Positions 8,103 through 17,223 are shown, counted from the stretch's first letter. The stretch: 64,000 bases of DNA from Bacillus sp. FJAT-27916 (GCF_001183965.1 NZ_LFZV01000001.1:996594-1060593); one strand, 5' to 3'. Translations and numbers: made by a program. The notes: generated by a model not told the origin, from the letters alone.

Positions 8103-9596
8103 ATGGATAAAATTTTATTGGATTATCAGAATGGAGAAAAAAGGCTTGGCATCTGGAGGGATGGCAGGCTTCACGTATTCCATATTGAACGTGACGGAGA
8201 GGGTCCGTATGCAGGCAATCTGTATGCCGGAATTGTGCGGGAAGTTGTGCCTGGCATGAATGCGGCCTTTGTGGATATCGGACTTGAAAAGAATGCCTAT
8301 TTGCCTTTTGAGGAGACACCGCGCTACCAGCTCTCGGACGGAAAGCCGGGCGTCGCCTATGTGAGGCAGGGAGAGAAGCTTCTTGTCCGGGTTGTGCGCG
8401 ACCCTCAAGGAACGAAGGGAGCAAAGGTGAGCGCGCTGATTGAGATCTCTCATCCTGAACTTGTGTTAATTAAGGGAGAGCATTTCGTCCGAACCTCCAA
8501 AAATGCAAGCCGCCAAACGGCAGATAAATGGAAAGGCATTGCTTTAGACCATTTGCGGGAAGATGAGGGAGTGATTGTCCGTACGCAGCTCCTTGAGGCA
8601 GGAGAAGGAGAATTCGTGAACAGGCTTGCGAGACTTCGTGAAAGATATGAGGTGCTTATTCAGCGGGCAGATTCCGTGAAGGCGCCAGGGCTTGTAAGCG
8701 GGCATAATCGGATGACGCAAATCGTGCAAAAATGGACGGATGGAACTAGCGGGGAGTGCTACACAAACTCCTCTGAGGGAGTCAGCCTTCTAAAGGAGGC
8801 TGTTTCTACAAATGACTGGACGATTTCGCGGGCAAAGAGCAAAATTCCTCTATTTGAAGAGCATCAGGCAGAGGCAGACCTGGAAAAGGCCGTAAAAAAA
8901 ATCATCTGGCTCTCTAATGGTGCCTATTTGCTATTTGAGCGTACGGAAGCTATGCATGTCATTGATGTGAACACGGGGAAATTCACCGGCAAGCATGACC
9001 AGCGGAAAACGATGCTTGAGACGAACCTGCTTGCTGCAAAAGAGGTTGGACGCCAAGTCATCCTGCGGAATTTATCCGGCATCATTATTGTCGACTTTAT
9101 CAATATGACCTCAAATGCAGACCGCAAGAAGGTAAAGGAAGAGATGGAGTCAGCGCTTGGGCGTGATTTGACGCGGTCGGTCGTTGTCGGGTTCACAGAG
9201 CTTGGCCTTTTGCAAATCACACGCAAAAAAGAAGGGCCGGACCTATATGAGCTCATGCTTGATGATTGCCCGCGCTGTCATGGGAACGGACATATTCAAG
9301 GGAATAAGGCAGAGTGGCATGAATTATCAAGGCAGCTCGAGGGCATGCGTTATGTGATGGATGAGTGCATCTGGATTGATGCTGATCCGGAATTCTTCGC
9401 CCTTTTAAAGGAGCGGAGAAAAGAACTGGAACCGCATGGGAAGCAGGTTCTATTCAGACAGGCGGCAGTAGAAGGAAATCATCGTTTCGTCATTCGTGCA
9501 ACGGGGTCCGTTAAAGAGCTTGATGAGAGAGCGAGACGTGCATCCTCTCAACAGGAAGGGGACAGCCTGCTGCGATTGAAGCTAAAAGAAGATTGA
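8103..9596 (+). CDS. rng: Ribonuclease E/G family protein
   Basis: Start ATG at 8103 is chosen because GGAGG (8090-8094) lies 8 bases upstream; the frame extends to a TTG at 8088. 497 residues: an N-terminal S1-like RNA-binding region (GIVREVVPGMNAAFVDIGLEKNA), the RNase E catalytic aspartates Asp288 (HVIDVNTGKFTG) and Asp331 (IIIVDFINM), and the zinc-link Cys389-Pro-Arg-Cys392. It should cleave single-stranded A/U-rich RNA. B. subtilis has no RNase E/G, but several other Bacillaceae carry one at this locus. The stop codon lies inside the -35 box of the rplU promoter. Confidence 0.93.
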   Translation: MDKILLDYQNGEKRLGIWRDGRLHVFHIERDGEGPYAGNLYAGIVREVVPGMNAAFVDIGLEKNAYLPFEETPRYQLSDGKPGVAYVRQGEKLLVRVVRDPQGTKGAKVSALIEISHPELVLIKGEHFVRTSKNASRQTADKWKGIALDHLREDEGVIVRTQLLEAGEGEFVNRLARLRERYEVLIQRADSVKAPGLVSGHNRMTQIVQKWTDGTSGECYTNSSEGVSLLKEAVSTNDWTISRAKSKIPLFEEHQAEADLEKAVKKIIWLSNGAYLLFERTEAMHVIDVNTGKFTGKHDQRKTMLETNLLAAKEVGRQVILRNLSGIIIVDFINMTSNADRKKVKEEMESALGRDLTRSVVVGFTELGLLQITRKKEGPDLYELMLDDCPRCHGNGHIQGNKAEWHELSRQLEGMRYVMDECIWIDADPEFFALLKERRKELEPHGKQVLFRQAAVEGNHRFVIRATGSVKELDERARRASSQQEGDSLLRLKLKED

Positions 9597-9622
9597 CAAT
9601 GAATGTCTCTATATGATAGTAT
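9593..9622 (+). promoter_or_regulatory. Sigma-A promoter of the rplU operon
   Basis: A perfect TTGACA (9593-9598) that includes the rng stop codon, an 18-base spacer, and TAGTAT (9617-9622) preceded by TG (extended -10, TGA-TAGTAT). Transcription would start just upstream of the L21 leader. Confidence 0.7.
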
Positions 9623-9625
9623 TTG

Positions 9626-9730
9626 TTTGTTATGTTTGTAGCACCCATGCTACAACCGCTCATGTCAGGTTATAAGTCCGCATCTGTGGCGCCTGCCGTT
9701 GGCGAGTCTTAGATCATTCAAGGAGGTGCA
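9626..9730 (+). ncRNA. L21 leader (r-protein autoregulatory RNA)
   Basis: This untranslated region begins with a hairpin (GTAGCACCCATGCTAC) and continues through CAACCGCTCATG and a second stem around GGCGCCTGCCG before the rplU Shine-Dalgarno. Placement and sequence character match the L21 leader family described upstream of rplU in Firmicutes, presumed to bind L21 or an operon partner. Recognition is from memory; a covariance search would settle it. Confidence 0.7.
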
Positions 9731-9733
9731 GGT

Positions 9734-10042
9734 ATGTACGCAATTATCGAAACTGGTGGTAAACAAGTTAAAGTCGAAGAAGGTCAAACTATCTACGTTG
9801 AAAAATTGAACGTTGAAGAAGGTGGATCTGTTACTTTCGACAAAGTTTTATTCGTTGGTGGAGACGATGTGAAAGTTGGAAGCCCTGTTGTTGAAGGCGC
9901 TACTGTAACAGGTAAAGTTGAAAAACAAGGTAAAGACAAAAAAATCATCGTTTTCAAATACAAAGCGAAAAAGAACAACCGTAAGAAACAAGGTCACCGT
10001 CAGCCTTACACTAAAGTAACGATCGAGAAGATCAGCTTCTAA
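9734..10042 (+). CDS. rplU: 50S ribosomal protein bL21
   Basis: 102 residues, standard length. It starts [20 protein letters not shown] and ends with the basic segment [24 protein letters not shown], diagnostic for L21, which binds 23S rRNA. AAGGAGG precedes the ATG. First gene of rplU-prp-rpmA. Confidence 0.98.
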   Translation: MYAIIETGGKQVKVEEGQTIYVEKLNVEEGGSVTFDKVLFVGGDDVKVGSPVVEGATVTGKVEKQGKDKKIIVFKYKAKKNNRKKQGHRQPYTKVTIEKISF

Positions 10043-10052
10043 GGCGACGCGC

Positions 10053-10376
10053 ATGATTAAAGTAAAGGTAGTTCGAGATGGCGAGCGAGTTCAATCGTTC
10101 AGCCTGTCAGGACACGCCGATTTTGCAAGAAAAGGTCAGGATATTGTTTGTGCCGGGGTATCGGCGGTAGCCTTCGGCTCTGTCAATGCCATTCTAAGCT
10201 TAACAAATGTGAAGCCTAAGATTGACCAGGCTGGCAAAGAGGGCGGCTATCTCGAAGTCACTTTTCCGGTAACGGAGGAGGACGAAAAGGTACAGCTTCT
10301 TATTCAAGCCATGCTTGTGTCCCTGCAGACAATTGAACGTGACTATGGCAAATACATGAAAATTATAAATAGCTAA
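10053..10376 (+). CDS. prp: Ribosomal-processing cysteine protease Prp
   Basis: 107 residues. The catalytic pair is His21 (SGHADFARKGQD) and Cys33 (DIVCAGVSAV), as in the Prp/YsxB family. In Firmicutes Prp removes the N-terminal extension of ribosomal protein L27, and the downstream rpmA encodes that extension. The gene lies 10 bases after rplU. The Shine-Dalgarno is weak (AAGGCGA), which may keep its level below that of the flanking ribosomal proteins; that last point is inference. Confidence 0.94.
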   Translation: MIKVKVVRDGERVQSFSLSGHADFARKGQDIVCAGVSAVAFGSVNAILSLTNVKPKIDQAGKEGGYLEVTFPVTEEDEKVQLLIQAMLVSLQTIERDYGKYMKIINS

Positions 10377-10391
10377 CAGGAGGTGGAATAA

Positions 10392-10682
<291 letters not shown>

Positions 10683-10697
10683 TAATAACAAACAATG

Positions 10698-10731
10698 AAG
10701 CTCTGACCTCATCGGTTGGAGTTTTCTTTTT
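10698..10731 (+). terminator. Intrinsic terminator after rpmA
   Basis: An 11-bp stem (AAGCTCTGACC / GGTTGGAGTTT, several G-U pairs) around a TCATC loop, followed by TTTTCTTTTT. Confidence 0.75.
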
Positions 10732-10837
10732 ATAAGCCTCCTATGCTTAATAAGCTTGATGTTACACTTCCTTATAGACCCCAAATATATTGCTGCTGAC
10801 GATGTATTCCTCTCCTGAAGAAATAAGGAAACAGCTA

Positions 10838-10846
10838 TGCTATACT
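10838..10846 (+). promoter_or_regulatory. Extended -10 element upstream of spo0B
   Basis: TGC-TATACT at 10838-10846 is an extended -10 for sigma-A. No good -35 is seen 17 bases upstream, which is common for TGn promoters. It would drive spo0B-obg-pheB. Confidence 0.45.
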
Positions 10847-10905
10847 AGTATAAACATATGTAGAATAAATCAGGACCTCATTTAAATTATCCGACAGGAG
10901 AATGT

Positions 10906-11442
10906 ATGGAGATGGAGACTAAATGGACCACTATCGATTTATTGAGGCACTCACGGCATGATTGGCTGAATAAGATTCAGCTGATTCAAGGTAATCTAGC
11001 ATTAGGAAAAATGGACCGCGTGTCAGGGCTAATTGAGGAAATCATTATAGATGCGAAACAGGAAGCGAAAGTGTCGAACTTGGACATGCCATGCTTGGCA
11101 GAATTGTTGCTGACAGGCAATTGGCTTCATTATACATTCGAGCTCGGATATGAGATTATCGACGATATTAGCGGGCTTGCTAAATATGACAGCAGGCTGA
11201 CAGGCTTTGTGCGTGATTTCTTTGATGCACTGAATCAGCAGCTGACCGGCAGTTCCGTACATACACTGATGGTTATGATCAGCGGGTCTGAAGAAGCTGC
11301 CTTGAGGGTCGGATTCGATTTTCAGGGACATGTAGATAGTCTTGATTGTCTTTTTGATGGCCTTTCGGTGCCGGATTTTATAGAAATGTCAGTCCCCTCA
11401 GGTGATAAAAATTCTTTTTTCTTTGAATTAACGGTAAGATAG
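10906..11442 (+). CDS. spo0B: Sporulation phosphotransferase Spo0B
   Basis: 178 residues. The N-terminal helical hairpin contains [19 protein letters not shown], where the second His (His18) corresponds to the phosphorylated histidine of Spo0B. The C-terminal half is a degenerate histidine-kinase-like fold without ATP-binding N/G boxes. Spo0B relays phosphate from Spo0F to Spo0A. Start at 10906 has GGAG 5 bases upstream; a second ATG at 10912 is possible. It is followed by obg as in B. subtilis. Overall similarity beyond the H-box is low, which is normal for this family. Confidence 0.9.
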   Translation: MEMETKWTTIDLLRHSRHDWLNKIQLIQGNLALGKMDRVSGLIEEIIIDAKQEAKVSNLDMPCLAELLLTGNWLHYTFELGYEIIDDISGLAKYDSRLTGFVRDFFDALNQQLTGSSVHTLMVMISGSEEAALRVGFDFQGHVDSLDCLFDGLSVPDFIEMSVPSGDKNSFFFELTVR

Positions 11443-11485
11443 CAACAAAGAGAAACAGGTGAAAGAAAGTAGGTGTCAAACGCCC

Positions 11486-12775
11486 ATGTTTGTGGATCAG
11501 GTCAAGATTTACGTAAAAGGCGGTGACGGCGGAAACGGAATGGTAGCCTTCCGCCGAGAAAAGTATGTGCCAAAAGGAGGCCCAGCCGGAGGTGACGGCG
11601 GGCATGGTGCAAATGTTGTGTTTGAAGTAGAAGAAGGACTTCGGACATTAATGGATTTCCGATATAAGAGGCATTTCAAGGCTCCGCGCGGAGAACACGG
11701 AATGTCCAAGAATCAGCACGGTAAGAATTCACCGGACATGATTGTCAAGGTACCGCCGGGTACGGTTGTATCTGATGCAGATACTGGTGAAATCATTGCT
11801 GATTTAACCGAGCACGGCCAGCGTGCGATTATTGCTAAAGGCGGACGCGGCGGACGCGGTAATACCCGTTTTGCCACACCAGCGAATCCCGCACCGGAAT
11901 TATCCGAAAAAGGTGAACCGGGTGTTGAACGAAATATCATTATGGAATTGAAATTGCTCGCTGATGTCGGGCTTGTTGGATTCCCAAGTGTCGGGAAATC
12001 AACCTTGCTGGCATCTGTCTCAGCAGCGCGCCCGAAAATCGCAGAATATCATTTCACAACGATTGTTCCGAATTTAGGCGTGGTGGAAACAGAGGACGGA
12101 CGCAGCTTCGTTATGGCAGACCTTCCAGGATTGATTGAAGGGGCTCATGAAGGCGTTGGATTAGGTCATCAATTCCTCCGTCATATTGAACGGACACGTG
12201 TCATTGTCCATGTCATTGATATGTCCGGCCAGGAAGGGCGCGATCCATACGAGGATTATGTGACGATTAATAAGGAGCTTGAGGAATACAATCTCCGCTT
12301 GACAGAAAGGCCTCAAATCATTGCTGCAAGCAAGATGGACATGCCGGATTCCGAGGAGAACCTAAAGGCCTTCAAGGAACGCCTGGAGGAGGATGTACAA
12401 ATCTTCCCGATTTCATCTGTTACACGTGAAGGGTTGCGCGAGCTTCTCTATGCGGTAGCCGATAAGATTGAAGAAACGCCGGAATTCCCGCTTGAGCATG
12501 ATGAAGACCAGACCGGTGTTCACCGTGTCCTTTATAAGCATGAAGCAGAAAAAGAAGAGTTCATGATTACGCGTGAATCTGACGGCACATTTGTCGTAAC
12601 AGGCGAGAAGCTTGAGAAGCTCTTCAAGATGACTGATTTCAGCCGTGATGAATCCGTTAAGCGTTTTGCCCGCCAGCTTCGTGCAATGGGCGTAGATGAG
12701 GCCCTCCGTAAGCGCGGTGCCGAGGATGGAGATATTGTCCGCTTGATGGAATATGAATTCGAATTTATTGATTAA
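11486..12775 (+). CDS. obg: GTPase Obg
   Basis: The ATG at 11486 ([16 protein letters not shown]) gives the standard family start and 429 residues; the frame is open from a GTG at 11459. The order is a glycine-rich Obg domain (1-158), the G domain with G1 GFPSVGKS (~165-172) and G3 DLPG, and a C-terminal OCT domain ending EFEFID. Obg acts in 50S assembly, ppGpp response and sporulation initiation. The G4 motif reads SKMD rather than the usual NKxD (AGC instead of an Asn codon), a notable substitution. Confidence 0.96.
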   Translation: MFVDQVKIYVKGGDGGNGMVAFRREKYVPKGGPAGGDGGHGANVVFEVEEGLRTLMDFRYKRHFKAPRGEHGMSKNQHGKNSPDMIVKVPPGTVVSDADTGEIIADLTEHGQRAIIAKGGRGGRGNTRFATPANPAPELSEKGEPGVERNIIMELKLLADVGLVGFPSVGKSTLLASVSAARPKIAEYHFTTIVPNLGVVETEDGRSFVMADLPGLIEGAHEGVGLGHQFLRHIERTRVIVHVIDMSGQEGRDPYEDYVTINKELEEYNLRLTERPQIIAASKMDMPDSEENLKAFKERLEEDVQIFPISSVTREGLRELLYAVADKIEETPEFPLEHDEDQTGVHRVLYKHEAEKEEFMITRESDGTFVVTGEKLEKLFKMTDFSRDESVKRFARQLRAMGVDEALRKRGAEDGDIVRLMEYEFEFID

Positions 12776-12807
12776 GCTTGGTTGAATGGTGATTAGGGGG
12801 CGTTTGG

Positions 12808-13260
12808 ATGCAGAAAAAGTTGGATAAGCGATTTTTCCTCGTAAGGGAGGATGTTTTGCCAGAGGCTATGCAAAAAACGCTGCAGGCAAAAGAGATGATT
12901 GAACGCGGCAAGGTCCTGTCTGTGTGGGATGCGGTCAATAAGGCCGGTCTGAGCAGAAGTGCCTTCTATAAATACCGTGATACAGTCTTTCCCTTCCATA
13001 GTGTTGTGAAGGAGAGGATTATTACGCTCTTCTTTCATCTTGAGGACCGCTCTGGCACACTGTCAGAGCTCCTGCAGATTGTTGCCTCATCCGGGTGCAA
13101 CGTTCTGACTATTCATCAAACCATCCCCCTTCAAGGAAAGGCGAATGTCACCCTTTCCTTGAATACAGGGGATATGCAGATTGATATGAATGAATTTATC
13201 CATCGATTAAAGAGCTTGGAGTTTGTTGATAAGGTAGAAATACTTGGCTCGGGTGCCTAA
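12808..13260 (+). CDS. pheB: ACT domain protein PheB
   Basis: 150 residues. The N-terminal part has a helix-turn-helix-like segment ([21 protein letters not shown]) and the C-terminal part an ACT domain ([20 protein letters not shown]). PheB precedes pheA in Bacillus and is classed as a possible phenylalanine-sensing regulator; direct biochemical evidence is limited. GGGGGCG is a plausible Shine-Dalgarno. It is 32 bases after obg and probably co-transcribed with it. Confidence 0.92.
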   Translation: MQKKLDKRFFLVREDVLPEAMQKTLQAKEMIERGKVLSVWDAVNKAGLSRSAFYKYRDTVFPFHSVVKERIITLFFHLEDRSGTLSELLQIVASSGCNVLTIHQTIPLQGKANVTLSLNTGDMQIDMNEFIHRLKSLEFVDKVEILGSGA

Positions 13261-13329
13261 TGGCTGAAAGAACCGGGCCTCTTTCTTATAAAGAGAGAAG
13301 TTCAGCTAGACGACTAGGGGGAAAGACAG

Positions 13330-14175
13330 TTGGAGAAGATTGCGTTTCTAGGTCCAAAGGCAACATTCTGTGATTTAGCAGCAACTAAATTATTTGATAA
13401 TTCCGAAAGAATAGCGTTCGGCACAATACCTGAATGCATAGATGCAGCAGACAAAGGGGAAGTGGATTATGCGGTTGTTCCGCTTGAGAATGCGCTGGAG
13501 GGCTCAGTCAATATTACGATGGACTATTTAATCCATGAAGTGCGTGTACCAATTGCGGCTGAGTTTTCCTCGCCTATCCGCCAGCATTTAATGGTCCATC
13601 CAAGGCGTGCAGAGCAGCTCGGAGAAATCGAGTGCATTTATTCGCACAGCCATGCAATTGCTCAATGCCATAAATATTTACACGGAGAGCTGAAGGGTGT
13701 GAGATGTGAGAATGTCACCTCAACAGCTTTTGCGGCTCAATATGTCAGTGAGCATCCAGAGGAAGCAGCTGCTGCGATTGCCAATGAGATGGCCGCCGCG
13801 GAATACGGGCTTTCGATTGTGAAGCCAGATATACATGATTATGCCCATAACCACACCCGCTTTGTTGTACTCAGCCATAAACCAATTGGTGAACGATTAG
13901 ATGGGCTCGCGCGGAAAGGGGAGAAAACAACGGTGATGGTCCTGCTGCCGGCTGACCATGCCGGAGCGCTCCATCAAGTCTTGTCTGCGTTCTCCTGGCG
14001 TAAGCTCAACCTCTCAAAGATTGAATCCAGGCCGCTTAAAACAGGCTTAGGGAATTATTTCTTCATCATCGATATCGACCAGCTTATGGATGATGTCCTT
14101 CTCCCTGGAGCGATCGCTGAAATGGAGGCGCTCGGCTGCAAGGTCCATGTCATGGGAAGTTATTATAGTTATTAG
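13330..14175 (+). CDS. pheA: Prephenate dehydratase
   Basis: 281 residues. The catalytic domain begins with a TTG start (MEKIAFLGPKATFCDLAA) and includes the substrate motif HNHTRFVVL. A C-terminal ACT domain (~195-275) has the ESRP phenylalanine-binding motif (KIESRPLKTGLGNYFF). It converts prephenate to phenylpyruvate in phenylalanine synthesis. AGGGGGAAAG lies upstream of the start. It is a stand-alone dehydratase without a fused chorismate mutase, usual for Bacillus. Confidence 0.96.
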   Translation: MEKIAFLGPKATFCDLAATKLFDNSERIAFGTIPECIDAADKGEVDYAVVPLENALEGSVNITMDYLIHEVRVPIAAEFSSPIRQHLMVHPRRAEQLGEIECIYSHSHAIAQCHKYLHGELKGVRCENVTSTAFAAQYVSEHPEEAAAAIANEMAAAEYGLSIVKPDIHDYAHNHTRFVVLSHKPIGERLDGLARKGEKTTVMVLLPADHAGALHQVLSAFSWRKLNLSKIESRPLKTGLGNYFFIIDIDQLMDDVLLPGAIAEMEALGCKVHVMGSYYSY

Positions 14176-14186
14176 ATAGAAAAAAG

Positions 14187-14238
14187 AAAGCTGCCTTTAA
14201 GAACCGATTAATAAAAGGTTTTGATGGCGGCTTTTTTT
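14187..14238 (+). terminator. Terminator between pheA and niaR
   Basis: A stem (AAAGCTGCC with GGCGGCTTT, plus inner AGAACC with GGTTTT) ends in seven T residues. It sits between convergent pheA and niaR; the A-rich left side (AAAAAAGAAAG) could also serve niaR on the other strand. Confidence 0.8.
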
Positions 14239-14262
14239 GTTCTTCTCCGTTCTCGAGACAGT

Positions 14263-14796
14263 CTATTCGATTAAGAAACCGGCCTTGCGCAAGGCATCGG
14301 CAGCATTCTGAAGCTGCTCCTCAGTCGGGGCTTCAAGTGTATGCAAATGAATCCCGTTTGTCAGCTGGGATAAGAGGGCGGCATTCGTCGTCTTTAGCTT
14401 CATAATAAACTGGCGGACATCGCTTCGGTTTGAAACCATGATGGAGGCGGTGAGGTCGCCGTAAAGCGGGTGTTCAACCTTTACATCCTTGACGGTCACA
14501 CCGCAATCGACGATGAGCTGCAATTCTTTCTCTGTATCTTCCGGCGGGTGCTCGCTTGCGATAATCATGCTTTTAAGGGCAGGCCTGCGCTCTTCGTTCT
14601 GAAGGTAGAGATAGCCGTTAGGTGTAGCGATAATGGGGTGATTACGCGCTTTAAGGAGGGTGATATCTCCTACAATAATCTGACGGCTGACGGAGCAAAG
14701 CTTGGCTAGCTCAACCCCTTTGATCGGTTTTGTTTCTTCTTTTAAAATGCTGACAAGATAGTCTCTGCGTTCATCCGCACTGTACTTTTTCTCCAA
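14263..14796 (-). CDS. niaR: NAD-biosynthesis repressor NiaR
   Basis: The frame is open from 14931, but the likely start is TTG at 14796, 9 bases after AAGGAGG, giving 177 residues as in the B. subtilis orthologue (YrxA). An N-terminal helix-turn-helix (GVELAKLCSVSRQIIVGDI) is followed by a 3H domain with metal-binding histidines (VEHPLYGDL; GIHLHTLEAPTE). NiaR represses NAD synthesis and niacin uptake genes with nicotinic acid as co-repressor. In B. subtilis it flanks nifS and nadBCA; here no nad gene is present and safA follows directly. Confidence 0.93.
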   Translation of the reverse strand: MEKKYSADERRDYLVSILKEETKPIKGVELAKLCSVSRQIIVGDITLLKARNHPIIATPNGYLYLQNEERRPALKSMIIASEHPPEDTEKELQLIVDCGVTVKDVKVEHPLYGDLTASIMVSNRSDVRQFIMKLKTTNAALLSQLTNGIHLHTLEAPTEEQLQNAADALRKAGFLIE

Positions 14797-14834
14797 AAGT
14801 CCAATCCTCCTTATTTCTTTTGGAAATTTATTTT

Positions 14835-14860
14835 CCTGTTTGTCCTCATTGTAACACAGG
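14835..14860 (-). promoter_or_regulatory. Candidate niaR promoter within an inverted repeat
   Basis: On the minus strand TGT-TACAAT (extended -10; hexamer at 14848-14853) lies inside the inverted repeat CCTGT-N16-ACAGG (14835-14839 and 14856-14860). This arrangement would suit autoregulation, but I cannot confirm that it is a NiaR box. Confidence 0.35.
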
Positions 14861-14971
14861 GGTTTTTTCTCATAAATAGATAGGGCATCGCATAAATTTT
14901 CTTGAAACATAATAGCAATCTGCCCAATCAATCATAGTATATATGGACATTTGTGTGAGGAGGGATGAGGC

Positions 14972-16255
14972 GTGAAGATTCATATCGTCCAAAAAGGCGA
15001 CTCATTATGGAAGATTGCTAAGAAGTATGGCGTGAATTTTGAACTGTTAAAGAAAACGAACTCACAGCTTAGCAATCCAGATATGCTTATGCCCGGCATG
15101 AAGATAAAAATTCCTGAAACGAATTCTTCTCCCAAGAAAGAAACAGATACAAAGGTGAATTTTGGGGTGAAGGAAGCACCAATCCAGAATGTGACGCAAG
15201 CCAAACCGCAGCCAATGAAGCAGCCTGCTGTGAAGGAAATGCCGAAGATGCCGACCCAGAAGAAGGAAAGTGTAAAAGAAATGCCGAAGATGCCGTATGT
15301 GGCACCAAAGGCAACGGTTAAACCCATTATCCCGGACATAGATATCAATAATTATTACATGATGAATATGACCAAGATGGAAGTGCCGCCGCCGATGCCG
15401 ATTTATAAGGAAATGCCAAAGAAAGAGGAGCCGGTCATTCTGAAAGAACAGCCAATCAAGGAAATGCCGAAAGTGGAATCCCCTGAGCCAATGCCGATGC
15501 CTGAGCCAATGCCGATGCCAGCACCGCCGAAGTATGAGTATTGTCCGCCAGTGGTCCCTTATTATGAGCCTTGCTGTTACCCGTACATGTATAATCCATG
15601 CTATCCGTATCAAATGCCATACATGCCGCAGCCAATTCCTGCTCCATATTACCAGCCGATGATGAATCCTCAAGGCCAGGGTTCTGCGATGGAAAGCTTC
15701 CACTATGAGCAGGAATCAATGGAATTTCCAATGCATGGTCAAGGACAAATGCCGCAGGGTGTTATGCCGCAGCCAATGGTTATGCAGCCGCAGCCATACT
15801 ATATGATCCCACAACAGCCGGTTATGCCAAGCTATGGCTACGGTCAACACCAGCAGCCATATGGCATGATGGGCCATGATGGAATGATGATGCATGGACA
15901 GGATGGAGAATCAAGCAATGATATCCATGGCGGTGCTTACATGCCTTATGACGGGTATATTCCGCAATGCGGATTTACGCCTTCACCGCAAGCAGGAGGT
16001 CAGGGTGCTTATTACCAGCCGGTTACTCAATCGGCCCAGCAATATTCTGAACAGATGCAGCAGCCAAATGTGCAGAATCCATTTGCATCTCAGCCAATGC
16101 CCTATCAAGATGTGAGCGGGATGAAGGGAAGCTCAGAAAGTGTGCCATTCTATAATCCCCACGCTTCTCAAATGATTCCTCGCATTAATCCTGCAGCTTT
16201 TGATCGGCCTGGAGCTGACGATGAAGAAAGCAGTGAGCAAGACGGTCAGTCATGA
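14972..16255 (+). CDS. safA: Spore coat morphogenetic protein SafA
   Basis: 427 residues from a GTG start preceded by GGAGGGATGAGG. Residues 1-47 form a LysM domain (HIVQKGDSLWKIAKKYGVN; MLMPGMKIKIP) that binds cortex peptidoglycan. The rest is low complexity: four KEMPK repeats at ~90-170, then Met-Pro-Gln-Tyr-rich sequence with several PYYEP/CCYPY-like patches. SafA organises the inner coat and interacts with SpoVID, typically under sigma-E control. The composition is stronger in Met and Pro than the flanking genes. The stop overlaps the next gene by 4 bases (ATGA). Confidence 0.92.
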   Translation: MKIHIVQKGDSLWKIAKKYGVNFELLKKTNSQLSNPDMLMPGMKIKIPETNSSPKKETDTKVNFGVKEAPIQNVTQAKPQPMKQPAVKEMPKMPTQKKESVKEMPKMPYVAPKATVKPIIPDIDINNYYMMNMTKMEVPPPMPIYKEMPKKEEPVILKEQPIKEMPKVESPEPMPMPEPMPMPAPPKYEYCPPVVPYYEPCCYPYMYNPCYPYQMPYMPQPIPAPYYQPMMNPQGQGSAMESFHYEQESMEFPMHGQGQMPQGVMPQPMVMQPQPYYMIPQQPVMPSYGYGQHQQPYGMMGHDGMMMHGQDGESSNDIHGGAYMPYDGYIPQCGFTPSPQAGGQGAYYQPVTQSAQQYSEQMQQPNVQNPFASQPMPYQDVSGMKGSSESVPFYNPHASQMIPRINPAAFDRPGADDEESSEQDGQS

Positions 16256-17223
16256 GCAGAAAACGTGCAGGAGGCACCCTTAGGGGCTGTCTCCTTTCGT
16301 ATTTTAAACAGATGAATGTCCCAATCCGGGCAATGAAGCCAATCAAGCCTGATTTAATGCTTGTACAGACAGAGAAGGGCAAGACATTGGTTGCAAAGCG
16401 ATTCAAAGGCGAGAAAAGCCTTTTAAGGCAAATGGAATTTCTGACTCTCCTTAGAGAATCGGGATTTCATAACTCCTATGTATTCAGCGAGTCTTTTCCT
16501 CCATTCGAATATGGTGCAAAAAGCATTGGGTTTCTTTCTTATATCCCGCCTCATGAGCAGTCCTTCACCTATCGAAATCAACGGGAAAGGGCAGAGGGAC
16601 TTGTATTGCTGAAGAAGATGCATGCCGCATCAATCCGAATCTCTCATCGCCTGAGATATCTGCCTGACCTGCCGTATAATCAGGTGAGTAAATGGAAAGA
16701 ACGATTGGCAGAGTTCAAACGAAATGAGACCATCTTGAGGCCGTTCCTGCCAGAAAAGGTGTATCAGGGATATGCTTCGATGGGGAAATGGGCACTTAGG
16801 GAGCTTAAAGGCCAGGAAATTGGTGAAGGGGAGGAGCCGGTCATCATTCACGGCGACCTTGCCCATCATAACTTCTTAAGGCGGGAGGATGGAAAGCTTT
16901 TCTTAATAGACTTCGATCTTATGGCAAGAGCTCCCGCTATCGTTGATGATCTTCAATATGCGAACAGACTATTAGTCTATAATGGCTATTCCCTAAAGAA
17001 TATTCTGTCTATGCGGCCCTTTCGTGATTATGCAGTCAGCCGTGAATTCTTGATAGGGCTTGGTTATCCGACCGATATTTATCGTGAATGGAACCGTATT
17101 TGCCGGGATAATTTGTGGACTGACCGCCGGCGAATGAGGGTCATGCATGAGTATACGCTTAATGATTATCAGGAGAGACTGCGCTTTTTCAAGAAAATCA
17201 AGCATGCTGTGGATAATTTGTAA
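16252..17223 (+). CDS. CotS-family kinase-fold spore coat protein
   Basis: 323 residues. It resembles the CotS/YutH/YsxE spore-associated family, a branch of the aminoglycoside phosphotransferase fold. The catalytic-loop-like IIHGDLAHHNFL (~198-209) and metal-binding-like LIDFDLMARAP (~218-228) are both intact, and a lysine lies in LVAKRFKGEK. It overlaps safA by 4 bases, suggesting translational coupling and joint expression in the mother cell. Coat localisation is known for family members; enzymatic activity is not established. A yrbC (yebC-like) gene expected near here in B. subtilis is absent. Confidence 0.8.
   Translation: MSRKRAGGTLRGCLLSYFKQMNVPIRAMKPIKPDLMLVQTEKGKTLVAKRFKGEKSLLRQMEFLTLLRESGFHNSYVFSESFPPFEYGAKSIGFLSYIPPHEQSFTYRNQRERAEGLVLLKKMHAASIRISHRLRYLPDLPYNQVSKWKERLAEFKRNETILRPFLPEKVYQGYASMGKWALRELKGQEIGEGEEPVIIHGDLAHHNFLRREDGKLFLIDFDLMARAPAIVDDLQYANRLLVYNGYSLKNILSMRPFRDYAVSREFLIGLGYPTDIYREWNRICRDNLWTDRRRMRVMHEYTLNDYQERLRFFKKIKHAVDNL

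Noticed and set aside
15062-15703. A 213-codon open frame antisense to safA, rich in His, Arg and Leu
   Set aside because: It is the reverse shadow of the Met/Pro/Gln-biased safA tail; it lacks a ribosome site and any family resemblance.
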